11,372 nucleotides of DNA, taken from the NCBI GenBank assembly GCA_002364005.1, contig DEXG01000010.1:5760-17131 (forward strand), in the 5' to 3' direction. The notes below the pieces were generated by a model. That model was not told where the DNA came from, did no database searches, and saw only the letters and a list, made by a program, of their open reading frames with translations. How positions within the stretch are numbered: position 1 is the stretch's first letter; the number at the start of each line of letters is the position of its first letter. Shown in pieces: positions 1-4,517 of the stretch. Position numbers and translations under genes: made by a program. This DNA comes from Phycisphaerales bacterium UBA3190. Lineage in GTDB: Bacteria; Planctomycetota; Phycisphaerae; Phycisphaerales; UBA1924.

Positions 1-23
1 CCACTAGCCACTAGCCACTAGCC
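1..23. repeat. CCACTAG short tandem repeat
   Basis: Three head-to-tail copies of the 7-mer CCACTAG followed by a partial fourth (CC). The array may continue left of the window edge. It lies in non-coding DNA beyond the 3' end of rnc. It resembles in style, but not in sequence, the TTAGGGG-type run at 4366-4396. No function is visible. Confidence 0.75.
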
Positions 24-30
24 TTCGATT

Positions 31-59
31 GTCCCTCCCCGCGCCCTCGCGGGGAGGTG
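31..59. repeat. REP-like palindrome, copy 1
   Basis: The unit contains a perfect 10-bp stem, CCTCCCCGCG (34-43) with CGCGGGGAGG (48-57), around the loop CCCT. All 29 bases match the reverse complement of 172-200 except one position, so two palindromic units sit in opposite orientation about 112 bp apart. That is the layout of REP/BIME-type intergenic elements. A second hairpin, GCTCCGCCA (59-67) with TGGCGGAGC (80-88), follows at once. Apparent proline/arginine/glycine-rich reading frames here come from the repeat and are not genes. Confidence 0.7.
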
Positions 60-171
60 CTCCGCCATTGGCCGACCATTGGCGGAGCGGCGGAGGGGGA
101 AAACACAAACCACCCCCACACCCATTCACCACACTCCAAAGCCACCCCTCCGACCCCGCCTTCAGCGGGGC

Positions 172-200
172 CACCTCCCCGCGGGGGCGCGGGGAGGGAC
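172..200. repeat. REP-like palindrome, copy 2 (inverted)
   Basis: Inverted partner of 31-59. It forms its own perfect 10-bp stem, 174-183 with 188-197, around a GGGG loop. The single difference from copy 1 (T47 opposite G184) would be a G-U wobble in a + strand RNA, so the two arms could also make a continuous 29-bp helix. A smaller hairpin, CCCCGC (154-159) with GCGGGG (165-170), sits just before it. The remaining non-coding sequence of 1-244 shows nothing else recognisable. Confidence 0.7.
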
Positions 201-244
201 ATGACTCGTCCACTCGCCTCCCCCACCGGCTGCCACGGGGGGTG

Positions 245-1036
245 TCAGTCGTTGTCGTTTAGATCTTCGCCGAAGCCATCTTCGTCGAAGCCTTCGGGGA
301 TGCTGATCATGGAGGCCTCGGCCTTCATGCGGGTTTGGCCGTTTTCGCGTTCGACGGTGAGTCCGAGTTCGCGGAGGGCGTTGAGCGCGGCTCTTTGTTC
401 GGCTGCTTTTTTCGACTTGCCCCAGCAGGACTCGTGCTGCTTGCCGTTGAGTTCGACGGCGATGCAGAATGCTTTGGCGTGGTCCGGTCCTTTTTCGTCG
501 AGGATTCGGTAGCTGGGCGAGTGCCCCAGGGCGCGTTGGGCGTGCTGTTGGAGGACGCTCTTGAAGTTGTGCTGGTGTCCGGAGCGGACGGCATCGTCGA
601 GCAAGGGGTCGAGGAGTGGCTCGAGGAAGTCGCGGACGGCCTGCATGCCGCCGTCGATGTAGAGGGCGGCGATGACCGATTCGAGCACGGCGGCGGCGAG
701 GGATTGGGGGAGGTCGTCCTGGGTTTGCATGCCCTTGCCCACGACGATGAGTTCGTGGAGGCCGAGTTCGATGGCGATTTTGGCGCAGATCTTTCGTGAG
801 ACCGCGAGTGATTTGATCTTGGTCATTTCGCCCTCGAGGTACGAGGGGAACCGGTTGAAGATTCGCTCGCAGACGATCATGCCCAGGATCGCGTCGCCGA
901 GGAACTCGAGGCGTTCGTTTGAATCGAGTCGTGACTCGGAGATCGAGGCGTGTCGGAGCGCGAGTTCGAGGAGGTCCGGGTCGTTGAACTGGTGCTTAAG
1001 GATCGATTCGGCGTGTTCTTTGACTTCAGGATTCAT
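245..1036 (-). CDS. rnc: Ribonuclease III
   Basis: RNase III cuts double-stranded RNA during rRNA maturation and mRNA turnover in the cytoplasm. With the ATG at 1036 the protein has 263 residues. The signature ERLEFLGDA (41-49) carries the catalytic-site E44 and D48, and E119 matches the essential helix glutamate. Residues about 155-225 form a double-stranded RNA-binding domain with GPDHAKAF and GKSKKAAEQ. The acidic tail (about 250-263) is an extension. Position 116, three residues before E119, is alanine where most family members have aspartate. The ATG at 1036 is chosen because the family usually begins about ten residues before the first helix; an in-frame ATG at 1126 would add 30 unrelated residues. 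Neither start has a clear Shine-Dalgarno site. A 6-bp hairpin (1056-1061 with 1067-1072) lies just upstream. The gene is divergent from rpmH. Confidence 0.95.
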   Translation of the reverse strand: MNPEVKEHAESILKHQFNDPDLLELALRHASISESRLDSNERLEFLGDAILGMIVCERIFNRFPSYLEGEMTKIKSLAVSRKICAKIAIELGLHELIVVGKGMQTQDDLPQSLAAAVLESVIAALYIDGGMQAVRDFLEPLLDPLLDDAVRSGHQHNFKSVLQQHAQRALGHSPSYRILDEKGPDHAKAFCIAVELNGKQHESCWGKSKKAAEQRAALNALRELGLTVERENGQTRMKAEASMISIPEGFDEDGFGEDLNDND

Positions 1037-1391
1037 GCGCGGCACCGTGTTACGCTCGGGCTGAGCGCCCGAACTGCCGCCCATGGCGCATTGACGCCTT
1101 GGGCTTCGAGGAAGAATCTGGTGCATGTGGAGTCTGAAGCGTCACGCGGACGGTTGCTGAGTGTTTACTCGTATAAACACCGAACAAGGGGCCGCGTCTG
1201 TGATCGCTTCTGTTGTGCTTGCACCAGAACGATGAACTGATTATGTCAAAATCAGGGGGTTGTGTCCACCCAATTGTTGATGATGGAGCGGTTTAGGTAG
1301 ACGCATGTGGGGATCATGGCTAGAGTTGCCGCCCTGAAGATTGGGATATTCGTCCGGGTTGGCCTGGGCGTGGTGATAGGAGATTACAGAC
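1037..1391. other. Divergent intergenic region, rnc/rpmH
   Basis: About 355 bases between the rnc start on the minus strand and the rpmH start on the plus strand. It must hold both promoters if each gene has its own. The best + strand candidate is TTGCAC (1219-1224), a 17-nt spacer, then TATGTC (1242-1247); it is weak. A clear 20-bp palindrome lies at 1161-1180. No tRNA, rRNA fragment, dnaA gene or convincing DnaA-box cluster was seen, although rpmH often lies near dnaA in other bacteria. Confidence 0.5.
1161..1180. promoter_or_regulatory. 20-bp operator-like palindrome
   Basis: GTGTTTA (1161-1167) and TAAACAC (1174-1180) are perfect inverted arms around CTCGTA. The site lies between two divergent genes and is followed by no T-run, which favours a protein-binding site over a terminator. 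TATAAA (1172-1177) overlaps one arm and could be a -10 box. The binding protein is unknown and the regulatory role is inferred. Confidence 0.35.
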
Positions 1392-1532
1392 ATGGCTATG
1401 CACTACCCCCGCCGCAAGAGCAACACCAAGCGTCGTCGTACACTGGGCTTTCGTGCCCGCATGAAGACGAAGAGTGGCCGCAAGATCATCAACGGCCGTC
1501 GCCGCATTGGGCGCAAGGTGAACTCGCTCTAA
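1392..1532 (+). CDS. rpmH: 50S ribosomal protein L34
   Basis: L34 is a tiny, very basic component of the large ribosomal subunit. The 46-residue product begins MAMHYPRRKSNTKRRR and then shows the L34 core TLGFRARMKTKSGRK, followed by an arginine-rich end. Length matches the family (about 44-47). The start is fixed by AGGAGA at 1378-1383, eight bases before the ATG; the second ATG at 1398 is spaced less well. A perfect terminator hairpin follows at 1563-1588, so the transcript probably carries rpmH alone or as its last gene. The usual partner rnpA (RNase P protein) is not downstream: the next gene is an exported PEP-CTERM-like protein. Nothing suggests the gene is broken. Confidence 0.95.
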   Translation: MAMHYPRRKSNTKRRRTLGFRARMKTKSGRKIINGRRRIGRKVNSL

Positions 1533-1562
1533 GCGTATTCATCGATGGACATACTGAAGATG

Positions 1563-1588
1563 GCACAAGCGTTGGCTTGTGCTTTTTT
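1563..1588 (+). terminator. Intrinsic terminator of rpmH
   Basis: Perfect 8-bp stem GCACAAGC (1563-1570) with GCTTGTGC (1575-1582), loop GTTG, then six Ts. It separates rpmH from the first PEP-CTERM-like gene. Confidence 0.92.
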
Positions 1589-1664
1589 CATGGATTGGTG
1601 GCTTCGAAAAGCGTGCTTGGGTGTACAAAGGGATTGGGTCATTCACATATTCAAGGAGTTCGTG

Positions 1665-2249
1665 ATGCGTAGAGAGACAGTTTCGGTCTTGGTGATGGCG
1701 GCATTTGCGGGGTTGGCGAATGCTGAGGTGGTTCATTGGACGCAGCTGACGGGCGATCAGGAGGCCTATACGGTCGACCCGGCGCTTGGCACATTCACGA
1801 TCGATGTCTCGGGAATTGCGTGTTACGATTTTCAAGGCGATCCAGACAATGTGCTACTCAGTGTTCTCATGGGTCCCCCTGGGCCGATCTGGGCCTATGA
1901 GTTTGGATGGAACCTCAACCTGACGACGGTTGGGCTGAGCTGGGCGGATGAGGCGACGCTGACCTTTAATGACACGCTGAGTCTGAGCCCGGCAGCTGGG
2001 GATGCATTCTCGGTGACGAACATGAACTACCAGGGCACGCTGGACCCCCTGCTATTGGGGGATGTGGACTCGGCCGGTTACATGCACATCGAGTTCCATG
2101 AGATTGGCTTTGATGACAACCCGGATGCGATTGATTCGTACTTTGAAGCGGGATCGTATCTGTACTTCGTGTTTCCGAGCCCGGGGACGCTTGGGGTGGC
2201 GGCGTGTGGGGCGTTGCTGCTGGGTCGTCGCAGGAGGGTGGCTGATTGA
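1665..2249 (+). CDS. PEP-CTERM-like exported protein, copy 1
   Basis: A 194-residue exported protein of unknown function, first of three paralogs here. Residues 1-20 form a signal peptide (basic MRRE, hydrophobic core, cleavage after ANA). The core shares with copies 2 and 3 the patterns TIDVSGI (45-51), NLTT (85-88), SWADE (92-96), AGDAF (111-115) and, with copy 3, IEFHEIGFDDN (142-152) and DSYFEAGS (157-164). The C-terminus has PSPG, a short hydrophobic stretch and GRRRR, a PEP-CTERM-like sorting tail, here with three extra residues VAD. The ATG at 1665 is chosen because AAGGAG (1653-1658) lies six bases upstream and the signal peptide starts there; an upstream in-frame ATG would run through the rpmH terminator. 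Codon choice is looser than in copies 2 and 3. No promoter is obvious. Confidence 0.85.
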   Translation: MRRETVSVLVMAAFAGLANAEVVHWTQLTGDQEAYTVDPALGTFTIDVSGIACYDFQGDPDNVLLSVLMGPPGPIWAYEFGWNLNLTTVGLSWADEATLTFNDTLSLSPAAGDAFSVTNMNYQGTLDPLLLGDVDSAGYMHIEFHEIGFDDNPDAIDSYFEAGSYLYFVFPSPGTLGVAACGALLLGRRRRVAD

Positions 2250-2294
2250 TCGGGACCGTGGCCTGAAGCCGGGCTTGATAGCTTTGATTGTCCG

Positions 2295-2321
2295 AAAACG
2301 CCTGTAGCCGGGCGTTTTTTT
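2295..2321 (+). terminator. Intrinsic terminator after PEP-CTERM copy 1
   Basis: AAAACGCC (2295-2302) pairs perfectly with GGCGTTTT (2311-2318), with an 8-nt loop and an uninterrupted run of seven Ts from 2315 to 2321. It isolates copy 1 from copy 2. Confidence 0.88.
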
Positions 2322-2343
2322 GCATTTATCGGACGCTTGCGTG

Positions 2344-2380
2344 GGAATTGTGCCGTTCTTGTTCTTTCTGTCACAATTCC
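2344..2380. promoter_or_regulatory. Inverted repeat upstream of copy 2 promoter
   Basis: GGAATTGTG (2344-2352) and CACAATTCC (2372-2380) are perfect 9-bp inverted arms with a 19-nt gap. The inner edge of the promoter-proximal half-site CAATTC lies 13 bases before the TTGACA box. A related pair occurs at the same place before copy 3. It reads as an activator- or repressor-type operator; the protein is unknown. Confidence 0.45.
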
Positions 2381-2392
2381 TCGCCATTCGTA

Positions 2393-2420
2393 TTGACAGA
2401 TGGATGGAAATCACTACTCT
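2393..2420 (+). promoter_or_regulatory. Candidate sigma-70-type promoter, copy 2
   Basis: Consensus -35 box TTGACA (2393-2398), 16-nt spacer, weak -10 box TACTCT (2415-2420). The eight bases TATTGACA are identical before copy 3. It would give a leader of about 237 nt. Confidence 0.5.
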
Positions 2421-2663
2421 TGGGGGAGATCGAAGGACCTATTCAGGTGTTTTCGTTCCATGTCGCTATGACAACGGAGGGTGATTCAGGTAACTGAATG
2501 CCCTCTGAGTGAGAGCAGGGAGAGAAAGAGCCCCTGATTCAAACTCAGTGTCTGTACGACAATGTGCCCGGCATATGTTTGTCGGTGTGTATCGGATTGT
2601 CCTGGTTCGGCGTGTGGTGCGTCGGCCGTTCTTGAGTTTGTCAAACGAAAGAGAGAAGAGAAA
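2421..2663 (+). promoter_or_regulatory. Long structured leader of PEP-CTERM copy 2
   Basis: Non-coding stretch between the candidate promoter and the copy 2 ATG. It holds a strong hairpin, GAGGG (2477-2481) with CCCTC (2501-2505) stacked on ATTCAG (2484-2489) with CTGAAT (2494-2499), closed by a GTAA (GNRA-type) loop. A second stem CAGGG (2516-2520) with CCCTG (2532-2536) is enclosed by CTGAGT (2505-2510) with ACTCAG (2543-2548). Near the start codon, CGGCGTGTGGTGCGTCG (2608-2624), TGAGTTTG and a purine-rich ribosome-binding tract are shared with copy 3. No known riboswitch class is recognised. Confidence 0.5.
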
Positions 2664-3251
2664 ATGAAAGCAATCGCACTTACCGCAGTGGCAGCAGCAG
2701 CTGGCCTCGCAACCGCAAGCCCCTTCATGTCGACCGGCCTGACCGAGTACACCGTGGATACCGCTGGTACCGCGACCTCGTCGATGACTATCGACATTTC
2801 GGGCATCGACAGCTGGGACGCACAGCTCGCCGCCGGCAACACCATCCTTGATGTCTTCGTCAGCGACGCTGCAGTCATCACCGGCATCAGCTGGAACGTG
2901 AACCTGACCACCTACAACGGCAGCTGGGCTTCGGAAGCCGTCCTCGGCTTCGAAGGTCAGATCAACCTGACCCCCGGCAGCGCTGATGGCTTCTCGGTCT
3001 CGAACGCCAACTACAACTCAGGCGGCGTTGTCGACATCTCGGACGCTGGTCTGCCCAACATCACTGTTGGCGCTGACGGCCTGCTCACCATCGAGTTCTT
3101 CGAGTCATTCGACGACGTGACTGGTGCAGCTGACGCAACATGGCTCGCTGGCTCGAGCATCACCATCGTTGGCCAGAACATCGTTCCTGCGCCCGCTTCG
3201 CTGGCACTGCTCGGCCTCGGTGGCATCGCTGCCGGTCGTCGTCGCCGCTAA
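2664..3251 (+). CDS. PEP-CTERM-like exported protein, copy 2
   Basis: A 195-residue exported protein of unknown function. The signal peptide is residues 1 to about 19 (MKAIALTAVAAAAGLATA). The middle is rich in Ser, Thr, Asn, Gly and Asp and poor in Lys and Cys, typical of exported beta-rich proteins; it keeps the family patterns TIDISGIDSW (42-51), GISWNVNLTT (74-83) and IEFFESFDD (143-151). The tail is VPAPASL, a 12-residue hydrophobic stretch and GRRRR, matching the PEP-CTERM layout of proteins processed by an exosortase; none is encoded here. The ATG at 2664 follows the purine-rich tract GAGAGAAGAG (2651-2660) and starts the signal peptide. Codons are strongly biased to C-ending forms (AAC, GAC, ATC, ACC), suggesting high expression. 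Confidence 0.87.
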   Translation: MKAIALTAVAAAAGLATASPFMSTGLTEYTVDTAGTATSSMTIDISGIDSWDAQLAAGNTILDVFVSDAAVITGISWNVNLTTYNGSWASEAVLGFEGQINLTPGSADGFSVSNANYNSGGVVDISDAGLPNITVGADGLLTIEFFESFDDVTGAADATWLAGSSITIVGQNIVPAPASLALLGLGGIAAGRRRR

Positions 3252-3352
3252 TCCTTCGGGATTGCAACGCAGATATCATCTGAGTTCGCGTGTTCCTGAC
3301 CCGACATAGGCATTGTTTGCCAGCGAGCTCGTCAAGATGATCAAAATATATG

Positions 3353-3387
3353 ACTCCCCGGGTGTGACCCCGGGGAGTTGTTTTTTT
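3353..3387 (+). terminator. Intrinsic terminator after PEP-CTERM copy 2
   Basis: Perfect 10-bp GC-rich stem ACTCCCCGGG (3353-3362) with CCCGGGGAGT (3369-3378), 6-nt loop, then TG and seven Ts (3381-3387). Confidence 0.92.
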
Positions 3388-3494
3388 GCATCCCCATCCT
3401 GCCCCGCTGCCGCTGGAAACCAGGGGCGTGTCGCTGATTCAAGTTTGGCTGTGGGTTTGGGGGTATGGGCTATTTCAACTGCTTGCTGCGGCGT

Positions 3495-3519
3495 GAATTG
3501 GCAGAATTACTTCCAATTC
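3495..3519. promoter_or_regulatory. Inverted repeat upstream of copy 3 promoter
   Basis: GAATTGG (3495-3501) and CCAATTC (3513-3519) are perfect inverted arms. The proximal half-site CAATTC ends 14 bases before TTGACA, against 13 for copy 2. GAATTG-to-CAATTC start distances are 19 bp here and 29 bp before copy 2, a difference of about one helical turn. This points to the same factor binding both sites, by inference. Confidence 0.42.
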
Positions 3520-3533
3520 CGATCTGTCGGCTA

Positions 3534-3561
3534 TTGACATGCCGCCTGGATGCATTAGACT
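3534..3561 (+). promoter_or_regulatory. Candidate sigma-70-type promoter, copy 3
   Basis: Consensus -35 TTGACA (3534-3539), 16-nt spacer, -10 TAGACT (3556-3561). Box, spacer length and the preceding TA match the copy 2 promoter. It predicts a leader of about 190 nt. Confidence 0.55.
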
Positions 3562-3757
3562 GGGCCCGTGGGGTATATCCCTTGGGAGAAGGATACATTT
3601 GGGGGCAAGACTGATCACATCCAGATCAGCTATTTTTCAGCTCATCATCATGCATTCAGATCCTCAGGGTACATCTCATGAGAGACTACTATGGGTTCAC
3701 ATTGTCGGCGTGCGGAGCGTCGACAAATCATGAGTTTGAAAGAAAGAGAGAATCAAA
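3562..3757 (+). promoter_or_regulatory. Long leader of PEP-CTERM copy 3
   Basis: Holds a hairpin CTGATC (3611-3616) with GATCAG (3624-3629) followed within three bases by TTTTT (3633-3637), which looks like a weak attenuator. Near the start codon CGGCGTGCGGAGCGTCG (3706-3722) differs from the copy 2 element at two of 17 positions, and TGAGTTTGAAAGAAAGAGAG (3731-3750) nearly repeats the copy 2 ribosome-binding region. The rest shows no recognised structure. Confidence 0.48.
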
Positions 3758-4264
3758 ATGAAGAAGACAATCGCACTTGTCGCTGTCGCCGCCCTCGCAG
3801 GTACCGCAGCAGCTGACTCGCTCACCATCGACGTTTCCGGCATCAACAGCTGGGGCTTCCAGGGTGATGCACAGAACGAAAGCCTGAGCGTTCTGCTCGG
3901 CGCTGGTTCAACTGTCACCGGTATCTCGTGGGATGTCAACCTGACCACCGTCGGAATCAGCTGGGCTGACGAGAACACCATGGGCTTCGAGGGCGGCGCT
4001 CTTGAAGTGATGCCTGGTGCTGGTGACGCATTCACCGTTATCAACCAGAACTACTCGGGTTCGGCCGGTGGCGTCGCGCTCAGCGCTGACGGCGTTCTCG
4101 ACATCGAGTTCTACGAAGTCGGTTTCGATGACAACGCTGGTGCAGTCGACTCGTACTACGAGGCTGGCTCAACCATCACCATCTCGGGCAACTTCGTCCC
4201 GACTCCCGGTTCGCTGGCCGTTCTCGGTCTCGGCGGCCTGGTCGCTGGTCGTCGTCGCCGCTAA
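3758..4264 (+). CDS. PEP-CTERM-like exported protein, copy 3
   Basis: A 168-residue exported protein of unknown function, the shortest and cleanest member of the trio. The signal peptide is residues 1-19 (MKKTIALVAVAALAGTAAA). After it the family core begins almost at once: LTIDVSGINSWGFQGD (22-37), GISWDVNLTT (55-64), SWADE (69-73), PGAGDAF (86-92), IEFYEVGFDDN (116-126) and DSYYEAGS (131-138). The N-terminal 20-25 residue spacer of copies 1 and 2 is absent. The tail VPTPGSL, a hydrophobic stretch and GRRRR again fits PEP-CTERM sorting. The protein is closest in sequence to copy 1 but its leader and codon bias match copy 2. The start follows the purine tract AGAAAGAGAG (3741-3750). A surface-anchored or released structural role is plausible, but no enzymatic motif is seen. 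Confidence 0.88.
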   Translation: MKKTIALVAVAALAGTAAADSLTIDVSGINSWGFQGDAQNESLSVLLGAGSTVTGISWDVNLTTVGISWADENTMGFEGGALEVMPGAGDAFTVINQNYSGSAGGVALSADGVLDIEFYEVGFDDNAGAVDSYYEAGSTITISGNFVPTPGSLAVLGLGGLVAGRRRR

Positions 4265-4326
4265 TCGCTGCGATGTGACCGCGATGCTTGACCTGATCTG
4301 ATCAGGTCGACATCAACGACACGATA

Positions 4327-4363
4327 AAGATCCCCCGGCTTCGGTCGGGGGATCTTCTTTTTT
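4327..4363 (+). terminator. Intrinsic terminator after PEP-CTERM copy 3
   Basis: Stem 4327-4339 with 4344-4356 (AAGATCCCCCG core, one G-T pair near the tip) closed by a C(TTCG)G tetraloop, followed by six Ts (4358-4363). It is the strongest terminator in the window. Confidence 0.95.
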
Positions 4364-4365
4364 GG

Positions 4366-4410
4366 ATTAGGGGTTAGGGGTTAGGCAATAGGCAATCCGC
4401 CAGAGGCGGA
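4366..4410. repeat. TTAGGGG-type short repeats and small hairpin
   Basis: Two copies of TTAGGGG run into TTAGGCAATAGGCAAT, a doubled TAGGCAA unit, and then TCCGCC (4396-4401) with GGCGGA (4405-4410). The stretch fills the gap between two converging terminators (copy 3 on +, nuoB on -). The telomere-like look is superficial. No function is visible. Confidence 0.6.
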
Positions 4411-4464
4411 CCTTTGGTGGGGCGTGGGTCTTTGATTGCGATCTTGGGGGGGGCATGGCGCAGG

Positions 4465-4490
4465 AAAAACGCCCCAGAGCATGGGGCGTT
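4465..4490 (-). terminator. Intrinsic terminator of nuoB
   Basis: Read on the minus strand, AACGCCCCA (4490-4482) pairs perfectly with TGGGGCGTT (4476-4468) around a 5-nt loop; with the last two stem bases, five Ts run from 4469 to 4465. It lies 27 bases beyond the nuoB stop and ends the four-gene minus-strand run. Confidence 0.88.
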
Positions 4491-4517
4491 GGTTGTTTGT
4501 GGGGTTGAGCTGCGGGC

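Noticed and set aside
1..200. CRISPR array
   Set aside because: The repeat units are palindromic, occur only twice in opposite orientation, and have no regularly sized spacers or cas genes.
57..512. Pro/Ser/Arg-rich open frame at the left edge
   Set aside because: It is produced by the palindromic repeat and then by the antisense of rnc; no domain or start signal supports it.
1037..1126. Longer RNase III starting at ATG 1126
   Set aside because: The family fold begins near residue 8 of the shorter form; the added residues are low-complexity and the upstream hairpin would be coding.
1240..1280. Replication origin / DnaA boxes near rpmH
   Set aside because: Considered because rpmH is often near oriC. 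No cluster of TTATNCACA-type boxes and no dnaA gene were found.
1307..1672. 121-codon frame spanning rpmH
   Set aside because: It overlaps the L34 gene and its terminator in another frame; L34 has the conserved core and a well-placed Shine-Dalgarno site.
4366..4380. True telomere or linear-replicon end
   Set aside because: Only two TTAGGGG units in the middle of ordinary gene-bearing DNA.
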